A DNA stretch of 64,000 bases from NCBI GenBank assembly GCA_005808665.1, contig SYLG01000049.1, positions 1 through 64,000 on the forward strand, given 5' to 3'. Under the pieces are notes generated by a model, which worked only from the letters and a program-made list of their open reading frames with translations, had not been told where the DNA came from and did not search any database. Below, one piece after another: positions 16,076 through 25,734 of this stretch; the first letter of the stretch is position 1; every line of letters starts with the position of its first letter. The stretch is from Planctomycetia bacterium (GTDB lineage: Bacteria > Planctomycetota > Planctomycetia > Gemmatales > Gemmataceae). Both the position numbers and the translations under genes were made by a program.

Positions 16076-18796
16076 TCAAGGTTCCAGATTTCGAATTCCG
16101 GCATGGAGGACCTGATGGATTCGTTCCTTCATTTCATCCCAATGAGCGATTTGAATTTCGTCCATGGGTGAGGTTGCCTTGGCAGATTCCTCCATGGCCC
16201 GGGTGATTTTCGCCAATAAGGCCTTCAGTTGCATTCGTGCCAAACTTCGCGCATCCGCAGGCCAGGCATTGGACCCGGAAAGCACCATGTTGGAAAGGGT
16301 TTTTACATATTGGCGTTGCAAGTTTCGCCTTTGGGTGGTGGTAGCCTCCAATGGTTTTCCCGTTTCGGCAAAAATCCCCTCCGATAGGGCTTTAAACACT
16401 TCACCTAAGCTAATTGCCTTGTCCTTTTCTACCTTGCGCAATGTGTTATCCACCACCCGTTGCAGGGTGCCTGGGCTGGTGAGGTGGTTGAGGACGACCA
16501 TTTGAATGGAAAGAATCCGTTGGTTGACAGGGTATTCCACCGGACCCATGGCAGCGGCTTCATTTCCCCAATGGTACCAGCGATCCGCAGCGAGTTTTCG
16601 CAGCAAGGCCGGGGAAAATTGGAAGGATTTTTCCTGGAGGATTTTTTCCTTGAGAAAGGCTAGGGCTTCGCGTTGCTTTTCTCCGGTAACGGGAATCATC
16701 GGCTCGCGACCGCTGGGATCGTCCTTGTGATCACGATTGTAATGGACGCCTCCAACATGAATCGTGGCCAAATAGGCACCATTACCGACCTGATTGAGTA
16801 GAAGTGCAAAAGCCTGTCGAACTCTTTGAAATCCTTCACCCTTGTCCACAGCCTTGTCCGCCACGGTTTTGAGGAGATCCTCGGACATTTCAACCCTTTC
16901 CTTGGCAAATTTCAGTGGATCGGAACCGAGGTCCCACAGATTCACCAGGGGATCATTGTTGGCAAAAAGATCCTCATCGGTTGCGTAATCCTGACCCGGG
17001 AGGGCAATGGATTTGGCAATTTCGGAAAGTTTTTCCACTTCGCCTTCGGTTCCACCCGAGAGAGGTTTGTAGGCGTATTCAATAACCCGATAGTCGTATG
17101 GCCCAAGGGTGGTGGTGAAATAGTCGCCCTGTTTGACTCCCTTGGGGGCCAAATTCACTGGTGTGTAATCCATAACGGACCCTAAAAGTCCCTGTTTACG
17201 GGTGATTGAGGTGTCATGGAGTTGTTCGTTTTTGAGCATGGTTGAAGCCTTGAAATTGTGTCTTAGGCCCAAGGTATGGCCCACTTCGTGCATGGTCACC
17301 TCCTTGACCGCTTGCTGGATCAATTCCTCGGGGACTTTCTCCCCGGGCTTTAGGTCGTTAAGGCCTTGCATTACCAGGGCGGCCATTCCCAATTCATATT
17401 TCATGTGGGCACCGCATTGGCAATATCCGTGGCGGGCGGCAAGGTCGGTTGCCTTGAGCCGTTGGACAGGCTCATTCCACCCTGTGCGGGCTTCGGGAAC
17501 CGCCTCCAAATCTCCCGTTAACAAGGGAGGGCGGATGAAATTCCAACCCAGGCGGGCGGCTTGAATGGTGCTTGCCGGGGCACCTGGTTTGGCAAGGCTG
17601 TATTCGCTCCGGTAGAAACGAACCATGCTGGCATCGAAGATGATATCGGCATCAATGATTTCGCCGGTCAATGGGTTGGCCCGGGATGGTCCCATGGCGA
17701 ATCCCTGGTCGGTGGCAATCCAACGAAAAGTATTGTAATTGATGTCTTCCGGGTCGAATTCTTCGTTTTCCTGTTGGCGAACCTCAATGGCGTCGCGAAA
17801 GCCGATTTTTTCAAAGGCTTTGTTCCATTCGAGGATACCTTCACGAACCGAAGCGCGGTATTCATCCGGTACGGAATTTTCGATCCAATAAACGATCTTC
17901 TTTTTCGGGGCGGAAAGTTTGTTGGGATATTTGGGGTCAATGGGTTCGGCCCTTTCCAATCGCCATCGGTTAATGTGTCTGACAAAGGATGTGTCCACCG
18001 TGTCGCTGGTAAAATCCTTGACCACGCTTAAAAAATGGCCGACCCGATCATCGGCTAGACGGGGGGAATAGCCGGATTCGGGCAACATGCAGAATCCATA
18101 ATGGATGACCAGGGTTTTTCCCCGGTTGTCGATAATCGATTCATCGTCGGAATGGAAACCGGACATCCGGCCGCTCCCGGTAAAAGTGGCGGTTAATTCC
18201 ATTTCCACATTGCGGGGATAACCCTTTACTTTGGACCAGGTGCTTCGGGAGGAGTCGAATCCCCCCAGCCCCAATTGGGCAAAATCGCCCATAAAGATGT
18301 CGTTGAAGTTGATAAGCAGGCTCTGACGGCCCGAGTGTATGCTGACAATACGAAGCCCCATCAGGATGGAATCGGTGTAGGTGGTCTGGACAGCCCGGGC
18401 GACAGGGGTCCCCGGTTTTGCCTGAAAGCGTACATTGCGGCGGATCAATTGGACCCTGTCCCCAACCCGCCTGAAAAAAACAACCCATTGCTCATCAAAA
18501 TTAAGGGTGTTGCCTCCCATTCCAGCTCCCCTTGCTACGGCAATGGGCAAAAGGAAGGGGCGTTCCAATTGATCTGGCCGAATCTCGGCAAACAATTTGT
18601 CTTCTTTGTGATGCAGTTTGAAAAGCCCTTCAACTTCACGAAAACCGCGGATCGTGGTTTCAAAATCATCAAACTTTTTTTCAGTAGTACTGCTTTGGGA
18701 TGGGGAAGCGGAAGGGGGTGTCCCGACATTGGTTTGGGCGGAAAGGTTGCCAAAACTTGCCAAGACCAGGCAACAATAGCCAATGTGACGGTGCAT
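16076..18796 (-). CDS. Secreted zinc-dependent metalloprotease (DUF5117/DUF4953 type)
   Basis: A 906-residue exported protein. The zinc site HEVGHTLGLRH (HExxHxxGxxH, about residue 502) is the metzincin-type motif with third histidine ligand. Surrounding text such as MDYTPVNLAPKG, VVIHYGFCMLPESG and IVYWIENSVPDEYR resembles the DUF5117/DUF4953 family of large bacterial metalloproteases. The N-terminus is a Sec signal peptide ending near LSAQ. I chose ATG at 18796 because GAGG lies five bases upstream; an in-frame TTG at 18817 is weaker. It is transcribed alone, convergent with the isomerase gene. The natural substrate is unknown. Confidence 0.88.
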   Translation of the reverse strand: MHRHIGYCCLVLASFGNLSAQTNVGTPPSASPSQSSTTEKKFDDFETTIRGFREVEGLFKLHHKEDKLFAEIRPDQLERPFLLPIAVARGAGMGGNTLNFDEQWVVFFRRVGDRVQLIRRNVRFQAKPGTPVARAVQTTYTDSILMGLRIVSIHSGRQSLLINFNDIFMGDFAQLGLGGFDSSRSTWSKVKGYPRNVEMELTATFTGSGRMSGFHSDDESIIDNRGKTLVIHYGFCMLPESGYSPRLADDRVGHFLSVVKDFTSDTVDTSFVRHINRWRLERAEPIDPKYPNKLSAPKKKIVYWIENSVPDEYRASVREGILEWNKAFEKIGFRDAIEVRQQENEEFDPEDINYNTFRWIATDQGFAMGPSRANPLTGEIIDADIIFDASMVRFYRSEYSLAKPGAPASTIQAARLGWNFIRPPLLTGDLEAVPEARTGWNEPVQRLKATDLAARHGYCQCGAHMKYELGMAALVMQGLNDLKPGEKVPEELIQQAVKEVTMHEVGHTLGLRHNFKASTMLKNEQLHDTSITRKQGLLGSVMDYTPVNLAPKGVKQGDYFTTTLGPYDYRVIEYAYKPLSGGTEGEVEKLSEIAKSIALPGQDYATDEDLFANNDPLVNLWDLGSDPLKFAKERVEMSEDLLKTVADKAVDKGEGFQRVRQAFALLLNQVGNGAYLATIHVGGVHYNRDHKDDPSGREPMIPVTGEKQREALAFLKEKILQEKSFQFSPALLRKLAADRWYHWGNEAAAMGPVEYPVNQRILSIQMVVLNHLTSPGTLQRVVDNTLRKVEKDKAISLGEVFKALSEGIFAETGKPLEATTTQRRNLQRQYVKTLSNMVLSGSNAWPADARSLARMQLKALLAKITRAMEESAKATSPMDEIQIAHWDEMKERIHQVLHAGIRNLEP

Positions 18797-19336
18797 AAAA
18801 ACCTCGGGATGGAGCAAGCAAAAGTCCGCTATGAAATCAGGCTAAAAGGTAGAAGCTGTCTACTTCAACCCATTATCCTATTCCTTGGAGTTCCCCTCAG
18901 TAGCCCAGTCGTTAAATTCAGTAAAGTCGTAATAAAAGGAGCTAGATTACCAAATCAAGGCACTAATAAAGGGAGGATTGGGATGGCTAGGGGTTTTGTA
19001 GTGATTCGAACTCAAGGGTTATTTAGGGATTCGCCTTTGATATGGGATTTTGGCAAACCAATATCGGGTGGAAAGCCCCCGTCCAGGTTGCCCTTGGCGT
19101 TTTTTGAAGAACCAAAGGCCCCCAGGAAAATGAGGGCTCAAAAGAGGGCCCATTCCATCTGGGTCCAATCCGTTTCAAAGGGTGGCTTGGATAGAATTCA
19201 GGTGCCACTTCAACCGGAAAGGAAAAGGTTGGGAGACCTATATATTGGCCCCAAAAACGGCATACCTTATTCTTGAAATAATCAACCATTTGATGTAAGT
19301 AGTCAGGAACTCGTTCAACCATTGCTGAGGATTGCC
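18797..19336. other. 540-base divergent intergenic region
   Basis: Located between the minus-strand metalloprotease and the plus-strand DUF1552 gene. It should contain both promoters, but I could not fix either. A small hairpin (AGGTAGA with TCTACTT, 18847-18865) and a possible 97-codon gene (18983-19276) are the only structures noted. Confidence 0.45.
18983..19276 (+). CDS. Possible small protein, uncertain
   Basis: An ATG-initiated frame of 97 residues preceded by GGGAGG with six-base spacing, a very good ribosome binding site. The product is basic (many Lys, Arg and Pro) with no recognised motif, signal peptide or membrane segment. It ends 60 bases before the DUF1552 gene. The frame also continues open far upstream, through antisense of the metalloprotease, so openness alone is weak evidence. 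It may be fortuitous. Confidence 0.22.
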   Translation: MARGFVVIRTQGLFRDSPLIWDFGKPISGGKPPSRLPLAFFEEPKAPRKMRAQKRAHSIWVQSVSKGGLDRIQVPLQPERKRLGDLYIGPKNGIPYS

Positions 19337-20578
19337 ATGCGTTTTTCGATCAATCGGCGCAAATTTCTCCGGGCTTCAGGAATATCGTTGGCTTTACCCT
19401 TGCTTGAAGGGATGGCCCAAAATTCCCTTGGGAAAGACCAAGGGAACCCGATTCGGCGCATGGTGGCAATTCAGACCAATATGGGGATTTTGCCCCAATA
19501 TTTTTTCCCCGACAAAGCAGGACTGGATTATGTAGCCTCCCCTTATTTGATGAGGCTCAAAGCGCATAAAAGCGAAATGACTGTTTTTTCCGGGGTTAGC
19601 CTTCCCGGGGTTACCGGCGGTCATACCGCAGAACGCTGTTTTCTCACCGGAACTCCCCACCCCGAACGGGGTGGGTTTCGCAATTGGGTTTCGCTGGATC
19701 AGGTAGCTGCGGAACAAATCGGGAACCAAACGCGCTTTCCCTCGCTTGTATTGGCCATGAGTGGAGAATCGGGTCAAACCCTTAGCTATACCAGGAGTGG
19801 TGCACCTATCAGTGCCGAGCGAAGTCCCAGAAAATTGTTTCAAAACCTATTCCTGCAAGGGAGCAAGGAACAGTTGGCAACCAATGTGGAGGCGATTAAA
19901 CAAGGCCGAAGTTTGTTGGATTTTGTCGGAGACCAATCCAAAAGGCTGAATCGGTCATTATCCAAGTTGGATCAGGCAAGAATGGATCAGTACTATTCCT
20001 CGGTCCGGGAATTGGAGAAACGCCTCCACAGTTCCGAGGAATGGGAATACAAGCCCAAACCGGTGGTGGCTGCCAAAGCTCCCGAGGATATTGATGATGC
20101 CCGGGAATTTGTACGGAAAACCCGATTGATGTTCGATGTCATCAAGTTGGCCCTCGAAACCGATTCCACCAGGTTGATTACCCTTTTCATTGACACCACG
20201 GTCATCCATAACATCACTCATCATGGGAACCGACCCGATGTGCTAGCCGAATTGAAAGGGCATGAAGAGAAGCAGTTTGATGCGTTGAACGGTTTTTTGA
20301 CCTCACTAAAAGGAACCACGGAGGCAGGCCAATCGCTCCTTGAAAGGACCATGGTCCTGTATGGAACCTGTATGGGTAGTGCCAATTCCCATTCAAATGT
20401 CAACCTCCCGGTTTTGCTTGCGGGTGGGGGATTTAGGCATGGGAAACACCTTGCCTTTGACAAAGAAAATAACCATCCCTTAACCAACCTCCACCTCAGT
20501 ATGCTCCATCGCCTGGGAATTCCGGCCAAGGAGTTTTCAACATCACGGGGAACGATGTCAGGATTGGAGTTGGCATGA
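19337..20578 (+). CDS. DUF1552 domain-containing secreted protein
   Basis: A 413-residue protein of the DUF1552 family, abundant in planctomycetes and of unknown biochemical role. The N-terminus INRRKFLRASGISLALPLLEG is a twin-arginine (TAT) signal, suggesting export of a folded protein. Family-like segments include GVSLPGVTGGHTAERCFLTG, DQAR-MDQYYSSVRELEKRL and the C-terminal AGGGFRHGKHLAFD and NLHLSMLHRLGI. The start at 19337 has GAGG six bases upstream; TTG at 19322 is rejected. It overlaps the following DUF1592 gene by four bases (ATGA). The pairing with a DUF1592 cytochrome-like gene is a standard planctomycete arrangement, here with DUF1552 first. Confidence 0.92.
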   Translation: MRFSINRRKFLRASGISLALPLLEGMAQNSLGKDQGNPIRRMVAIQTNMGILPQYFFPDKAGLDYVASPYLMRLKAHKSEMTVFSGVSLPGVTGGHTAERCFLTGTPHPERGGFRNWVSLDQVAAEQIGNQTRFPSLVLAMSGESGQTLSYTRSGAPISAERSPRKLFQNLFLQGSKEQLATNVEAIKQGRSLLDFVGDQSKRLNRSLSKLDQARMDQYYSSVRELEKRLHSSEEWEYKPKPVVAAKAPEDIDDAREFVRKTRLMFDVIKLALETDSTRLITLFIDTTVIHNITHHGNRPDVLAELKGHEEKQFDALNGFLTSLKGTTEAGQSLLERTMVLYGTCMGSANSHSNVNLPVLLAGGGFRHGKHLAFDKENNHPLTNLHLSMLHRLGIPAKEFSTSRGTMSGLELA

Positions 20579-23211
20579 CCTTTCCTATCCTCTCCCAGGG
20601 AAGATGGCTAACATGGGTTTTGTTATTTGTCCCATGTGTTGTGGGTGAAGGCCGAGTTCTGGGTGGGGACATACAATCCTTTCTGGGGAAGCATTGCCTT
20701 GCCTGTCACGATTCCGAAACCCGGAAAGGCCAATTGGATTTATCCCAAGGCAAACCGGATTTTGCCAATCCGGAAGTTTTTTCCCGATGGGTAAAGGTCT
20801 TTGATAAAATTGACCGTCACGAAATGCCCCCTCCCAAACGCCCTCGACCCAACCGGGATGAAATGGGGGAAGTATTGTCGGATCTCAAAAAACAATTGTT
20901 GGAAGCGGATCGAAGGATTGCCCCTGTGGGCCGGAAACCGATCCTTCGCCGATTAACCCGGTCGGAATATGAAAACACCATCCGGGACCTTTTTGACATT
21001 CCGGGAATTGCCCTCCAAGGGGACCTGCCCGCGGATGGTATGGCCTATGGGTTTGACAAAAATGCCGATTCTTTGGATATTTCCCATGTCAATATGGCCA
21101 AGTATATCCAGGCAGCTGACCAAGTCCTTGATATGGTCATTGCCACCAGACCTTCCCCCCCAACGGTGCAAAAGCGGCGTATTTCCCTTGCCAATCGTGG
21201 GGGATTTGTCGCCCATGTGCTTTTGAATGGCGATGGCGTGTTGCTCCGTGACAAAAAACCCGACCCTGATTTTCCGCCGGCCGGGGAGCAAAATCACCTC
21301 GACGAAGGGGCTCATGAACGCATGGGCACTTTTCAGACCGGGAGCAGCGTAGGCCTTTTTCGTCATGAAGACGAATCGTTTAGCCCCTATTTAATCGAAC
21401 AGGTAACCATTTATCCTGGAAACTACCGACTTTCCACCTCGCTTTGGAGTTTCCAATGGGACAAGGGCAAGGTTCTTCCTTCACGGGGCACGGAATCCGC
21501 GCGGCTTTCGGTTGTCCAACTAACGGGAGATGGTCGCGGTGGACAGCATCCAAGCCGGGTCCTTGGCTATTATGACGCACCTTCAATCCATTCCCAACTC
21601 CATCATGAACAGGTTTGGTTGAACGCCAATGAGATCATTGGTTTTAACGCCGCTTCCCTGGCACCTGCCGTTAATTATTCCCGGAAAGGCCGGGCAATGG
21701 CTTTTACAGGGCCAGGTATTGCCTGTGACTGGGTTGAAGTGGAGGGGCCTATTCATGATCAATGGCCTCCCAAGGGGCACCAGACTCTTTTTGGTGACCT
21801 CCCCTTGAAAGAGTTTATTTCCAACGGACAAAGGAAGGTGCGCCCACCTGTACGCCTAAAGACCCGCCAACTGGGGGCAGGTATGAATCGGCCGGATCCG
21901 GATGTGGGACTATTTACCATTCAAAGTGATAATCCTGTTGAAGATTCGGATCGGTTATTGGGGGAATTTCTGCCCAAAGCTTTCCGTCGCCCTGTTGCTC
22001 CCGGGATCAGGAAAGGTTATGTGGAAAAGGTAAAAGAAAGGTTGGCAGCCGGGGATTGTTTTGAAACCGCCATGAGGTGGGCCTATCGGGCCGCTCTTTG
22101 TTCACCGGATTTTTTGTTTCATTTCAATCCCGATGGCCGCTTGGACAATTATTCTTTGGCGTGCCGGATTTCCTACCTTCTTTGGAATTCGGTTCCCGAT
22201 CAAATCCTTGGAGACCTTGCCCTAAATGGGAAACTGGGTGACCCAAAGATTCTCCACAATCAGGTGGAGCGTATGCTAAAAGATGTCAAATCCCAGCGGT
22301 TTGTCGAGGACTTTTTGGGCCAATGGTTGAAACTGCGTCAAATTGCCGCCACCGATCCCGACAAAAAGCTTTACCCCGAGTTTAGTTCCTTTTTGCAAGA
22401 TTCCATGGTCGCGGAGACAAGAGGATATTTTCGGGAATTGTTGGAACGGAATCTTGGAGCTGAATTTCTGGTTCGTTCGGATTTTGTCATGATTAACAAT
22501 GTCCTGGCCAAGCATTATGGAATTCCCGGAGTGACTTCCTCCAAAATTCACCGTGTAAACTTGCCAATGGACTGTCCTCGCGGGGGATTCCTCACCCAAG
22601 CTGCAATTCTTAAGGTCACATCAAATGGCACCACCACCTCCCCTGTTCCCAGGGGTGCCATGGTGTTGGAGCGATTTTTAGGCCAACCACCCGAGCCGCC
22701 GCCCCCCAATATCACGGCAATTGAACCGGATGTTCAAGGTTCCCAAACCATTCGCCAACAGCTCAAAAAACATCGGTCGGATCCTGCCTGTGCTACTTGC
22801 CACGACAAAATTGATCCCCCCGGATTCGCCCTGGAATCCTTTGATGTTATCGGGGGATTTCGGAACCGGTACCGTTCCATTGGGGCTGGTGATCCTCCCA
22901 TCCGGGGTTGGATTGACCCATTTTTATCCATCAACTTCAAGTTGGGGCCTGGTGTGGATCCTTCGGGTATCCTTCCGGATGGCAGGAGCTTTGATGGGAT
23001 AAAAAAATATCAGGAACTCCTGGCCGCTGATCCCAAAATGCTCCTTCGGAACATGGCCGAACAATTTGTGGTTTATGGGGTTGGCCGACCTCTTTCCTTT
23101 GCGGACCGACCCCAAATAAACTCAATTGTTTCAAAAACGATGAACAAAGGGGGGGGAATTCGCACGGTTGTCCATGAGGTGATTCAGAGTGACCTATTTC
23201 AAAACAAATGA
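20575..23211 (+). CDS. DUF1592/DUF1588/DUF1585 planctomycete cytochrome-like protein
   Basis: An 878-residue secreted protein with two c-type haem motifs, CLACH at residues 41-45 and CATCH near 739-743. Between them lie segments typical of the DUF1587-DUF1595-DUF1592-DUF1588 series: ILRRLTRSEYENTIRDLF, LPKAFRRPV, CRISYLLWNSVPD, LGQWLKLRQI and HYGIPG. CATCHDKIDPPGFALESFD starts the DUF1585 end domain. A hydrophobic signal segment occupies residues 10-25. It is translationally coupled to the DUF1552 gene. The family is thought to act in periplasmic electron transfer or polymer oxidation in planctomycetes, but the reaction is unproven. A G8 tract lies near the 3' end (23149-23156). Confidence 0.93.
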   Translation: MTFPILSQGRWLTWVLLFVPCVVGEGRVLGGDIQSFLGKHCLACHDSETRKGQLDLSQGKPDFANPEVFSRWVKVFDKIDRHEMPPPKRPRPNRDEMGEVLSDLKKQLLEADRRIAPVGRKPILRRLTRSEYENTIRDLFDIPGIALQGDLPADGMAYGFDKNADSLDISHVNMAKYIQAADQVLDMVIATRPSPPTVQKRRISLANRGGFVAHVLLNGDGVLLRDKKPDPDFPPAGEQNHLDEGAHERMGTFQTGSSVGLFRHEDESFSPYLIEQVTIYPGNYRLSTSLWSFQWDKGKVLPSRGTESARLSVVQLTGDGRGGQHPSRVLGYYDAPSIHSQLHHEQVWLNANEIIGFNAASLAPAVNYSRKGRAMAFTGPGIACDWVEVEGPIHDQWPPKGHQTLFGDLPLKEFISNGQRKVRPPVRLKTRQLGAGMNRPDPDVGLFTIQSDNPVEDSDRLLGEFLPKAFRRPVAPGIRKGYVEKVKERLAAGDCFETAMRWAYRAALCSPDFLFHFNPDGRLDNYSLACRISYLLWNSVPDQILGDLALNGKLGDPKILHNQVERMLKDVKSQRFVEDFLGQWLKLRQIAATDPDKKLYPEFSSFLQDSMVAETRGYFRELLERNLGAEFLVRSDFVMINNVLAKHYGIPGVTSSKIHRVNLPMDCPRGGFLTQAAILKVTSNGTTTSPVPRGAMVLERFLGQPPEPPPPNITAIEPDVQGSQTIRQQLKKHRSDPACATCHDKIDPPGFALESFDVIGGFRNRYRSIGAGDPPIRGWIDPFLSINFKLGPGVDPSGILPDGRSFDGIKKYQELLAADPKMLLRNMAEQFVVYGVGRPLSFADRPQINSIVSKTMNKGGGIRTVVHEVIQSDLFQNK

Positions 23212-23265
23212 CGGTAGGATTTGGGATCCTCTCCCCGCAAATTTCGGAAAAGCCAAAGGATAGCA

Positions 23266-23829
23266 ATGAAAAAAAACATGGTTCAATGTACCTTTTTCCT
23301 TGTGGCATTGGCAGTTCCCCTTGCCCATGCCAATCCGGTTCCAATCGTTGTCAATGAACCCGCAAAACTAAAAGTGCGGATCCTGGGCTTATTTGCAATG
23401 GAACGGATTGGCGATTTTCGGTTGCTGTTGGATAAACTGAAAATCAAAATCCTTGAGTTGGATTTTCATCAGGCCGAGGGGATTTTGGAGTTTGATCCGG
23501 CCAAAGTTTTGTCAGGGGCAAAGCTACAGGAATATACAAGCCGATTGGATGAATTGGTTCGCAATTCTTCCCAAGGGACATTTGGACTGAAACCGCCTGG
23601 AACGACTCCAAAAAACAAGCTCAAACGCATTGAAATCCCGGTGTTGGGCCTGGATTGCAAAGCATGTTGCCTGGCTGCTTACGAAATCGTTGCCCGATTG
23701 GACGGTGTTGAACAGGCAACAGCCAGCTTCAAGGAGGGACGGATCACGGCACTCATTGATCCTGGGAGGATTCAATTAAGCCAACTGGAAACGACGCTCA
23801 AGGAGCGTGGGGTAACCCTGAAAAAGTGA
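23266..23829 (+). CDS. Secreted protein with heavy-metal-associated-like domain
   Basis: A 187-residue protein with a Sec signal peptide, MKKNMVQCTFF to PLAHA, cleaved near residue 22. The C-terminal part, IEIPVLGLDCKACCLAAYEI with GVEQATASFKEGRITALID, matches the ferredoxin-like HMA fold. Its metal loop is Cys131-x2-Cys134, followed directly by Cys135. The N-terminal half has a similar strand pattern (VRILGLF, LDFHQAEGILEFDP) but no cysteines, so it may be a degenerate second HMA domain. The start at 23266 has AAGGA about seven bases upstream. It follows the DUF1592 gene by 54 bases on the same strand and may be cotranscribed. The metal is unknown. Confidence 0.72.
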   Translation: MKKNMVQCTFFLVALAVPLAHANPVPIVVNEPAKLKVRILGLFAMERIGDFRLLLDKLKIKILELDFHQAEGILEFDPAKVLSGAKLQEYTSRLDELVRNSSQGTFGLKPPGTTPKNKLKRIEIPVLGLDCKACCLAAYEIVARLDGVEQATASFKEGRITALIDPGRIQLSQLETTLKERGVTLKK

Positions 23830-23844
23830 GTTACTCCCGAAAGT

Positions 23845-23870
23845 ATTTCCATTGATCTTTTGATGGAAAT
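23845..23870. terminator. Hairpin between convergent genes
   Basis: Arms ATTTCCAT (23845-23852) and ATGGAAAT (23863-23870) form an 8-bp stem around a ten-base loop. It lies just after the stop of the HMA-domain gene and before the 3' end of the convergent ceramidase-like gene. There is no strong T-tract, so it is a possible rather than certain terminator. Confidence 0.35.
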
Positions 23871-23978
23871 TGGAGCTGGGAAAATCCCAATGGAAACCAG
23901 TCTGGCTGGTCCCATTCCATTAAACGATTTATGGAATCAGGCACCTGGAAGAAGGGTTTCGGAGTCTGGGTGGATGGT

Positions 23979-25496
23979 TCAGTCTTTCTCTGGAGGAACG
24001 CTGCCATAAGACCAAGGCAGGCCCTTGAACGCTGCTGCTTGGGCAAATGCTGGAATCCTTCCAGCCTTCATTTTGTGGGCGAGTTCAACACCAATCTTTA
24101 CCATCTCCTCTCCCGATCCCAATTCCAGGTTACTGTAACTGGTTAGGCGTGTTTCATAGCCTCCGCCCCTTGGGCCAAAGGATTCAATGGTGGGTACATA
24201 TCCCACGCAACCATTGGCCAGGGAAACCGGAAAGGTGAGAGGGAATCCTGATTTTTGCTTGAGATCCAAACCGAACGCACAAAAGAATTCTGCCGGGTTG
24301 GAGATAAAAACCGCCGGGCCTACCTGGATTGCCTGAATTTCGACTTCAGCGACAGGAAATTTTTGAATCAAAGCATCAAGCAAAACAGTTTCCTTGGCAA
24401 AAGCCCATTCGGTTGGATCGGTTTTTTGTCTAACCCCTTGCAAGATCCCCATAGACTTTTGAATATGGGGTTTTGAGGGAAGCCGACGCTTCATTTCCAC
24501 CACCCGGGTTTGATAATCGACCTGTAAATCGGCACCTTTTTCCATGGAAATGAGTTGTTTAAAAGCTTCCGCGCCGATGCGACCTCCCACAAATTCAGCC
24601 CAAGCTTCCGGCTTTCGGTTGGTGAGGGGATTCCTGTTGTCCACCTGAGTTACATCTCCTGAATTGCCATTAAGGAAAACGACTGGTTTGTCTTTCCCGT
24701 AATACCCCTGAATCACTTTTTCCAAATAGTAGACATAATTGGCGGAAATTCCCCCCGGATTGGTGGTGGCGTGGCAGGAAAAATTCACCACACAACCAAG
24801 GAACTTTCCCTCTTTTGACCAAACCCCAATCACCCCTACCTCCGGATCCACCGGCCCTGCCGGGCCCGCAATTTCCGGATTATTTTGGCCAGGGTGGGTC
24901 ATCGTCATGCCACCCTTCATAAAGAACCGCCGGTTAAAGGCAACCTGATTTTCCAGCCCTTTTCCCATCCCGGCAAATGCGTGGATTCGCTTGTTAAACG
25001 CCTCTTCGACGGCCTCCACCACTCCTGTTTCCATTTTCTCCAGATATTTAAGATCCGCTGTGCTTGATAAATTATAGGCTAGGTCCTGAATGAATGGGGT
25101 GGAGTGGTCATAATCACCTGGCATAACCATTCCCACCGGTCCCGAAGAATGGGAATGCGAAGCCCCAATCAGAACCCCGGACCCTGGTATTTTGGTCCTT
25201 GCAAAAATACGATTGCGAATCCTGGTCGCACTGCGCCGATCAATACCAAGGGCATCCAAACCAACCAATACAACGATCTTTTTCCCATCATCAAAAACGG
25301 CGGCTCGTGCCTTGCATGCGTCGTGGAAACTTTGGTGAAACGCCTTTCCGTAGCCCCCCGGTTGCTCCTGACCCAAGGTGGGAGAAATATCCCGTTCGGC
25401 AAAACCGGCTTTGAAAATCATCTCCCCGGCAGAGACCATGGTGTTGGGGAATGGATGAAGTAATACCATCAATGCCAGGACAAGAAAACGTTTCAC
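23979..25496 (-). CDS. Neutral/alkaline ceramidase-like secreted hydrolase
   Basis: A 505-residue secreted protein resembling the N-terminal catalytic domain of neutral/alkaline non-lysosomal ceramidases. A signal peptide (about residues 1-24) is followed by FKAGFAERDISPT, the family's usual opening. Likely zinc-site segments are GASHSHSSGP (His114, His116) and NFSCHATTNPGG; FLNGNSGDVTQVDNR also fits. The start is GTG with GGAGG seven bases upstream. The separate C-terminal Ig-like domain of true ceramidases is not evident. Planctomycetes encode many such proteins, often annotated as neutral/alkaline non-lysosomal ceramidase, and amide substrates other than ceramide are likely. It is divergent from the large haem protein gene. 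Confidence 0.83.
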   Translation of the reverse strand: MKRFLVLALMVLLHPFPNTMVSAGEMIFKAGFAERDISPTLGQEQPGGYGKAFHQSFHDACKARAAVFDDGKKIVVLVGLDALGIDRRSATRIRNRIFARTKIPGSGVLIGASHSHSSGPVGMVMPGDYDHSTPFIQDLAYNLSSTADLKYLEKMETGVVEAVEEAFNKRIHAFAGMGKGLENQVAFNRRFFMKGGMTMTHPGQNNPEIAGPAGPVDPEVGVIGVWSKEGKFLGCVVNFSCHATTNPGGISANYVYYLEKVIQGYYGKDKPVVFLNGNSGDVTQVDNRNPLTNRKPEAWAEFVGGRIGAEAFKQLISMEKGADLQVDYQTRVVEMKRRLPSKPHIQKSMGILQGVRQKTDPTEWAFAKETVLLDALIQKFPVAEVEIQAIQVGPAVFISNPAEFFCAFGLDLKQKSGFPLTFPVSLANGCVGYVPTIESFGPRGGGYETRLTSYSNLELGSGEEMVKIGVELAHKMKAGRIPAFAQAAAFKGLPWSYGSVPPEKD

Positions 25497-25734
25497 GGAA
25501 GGCCTCCAAACAGGGAAGGAGTGTCATTAAAGGTGGGGGGATTTTTCCTGCACCCAAGGATTTTGTCTACCCGGTCAGGAGCGGTAATCCATCCTTATTA
25601 AAACAATTTGAGTCGCTTTTTTCGAACAAAGGGAACATTTTTGGCAAATCAGTCTACCCCTGTTGGACATTCCTTTAGCCTATTGCACAATTTCCTTAGC
25701 AGATTTCCTTCACTAACACATTCGGTGTAATGCC

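Noticed and set aside
18275-19276. 333-codon plus-strand frame
   Set aside because: Most of it is antisense to the well-supported metalloprotease. Only its last 97 codons, with their own ATG and ribosome binding site, are kept as a weak candidate.
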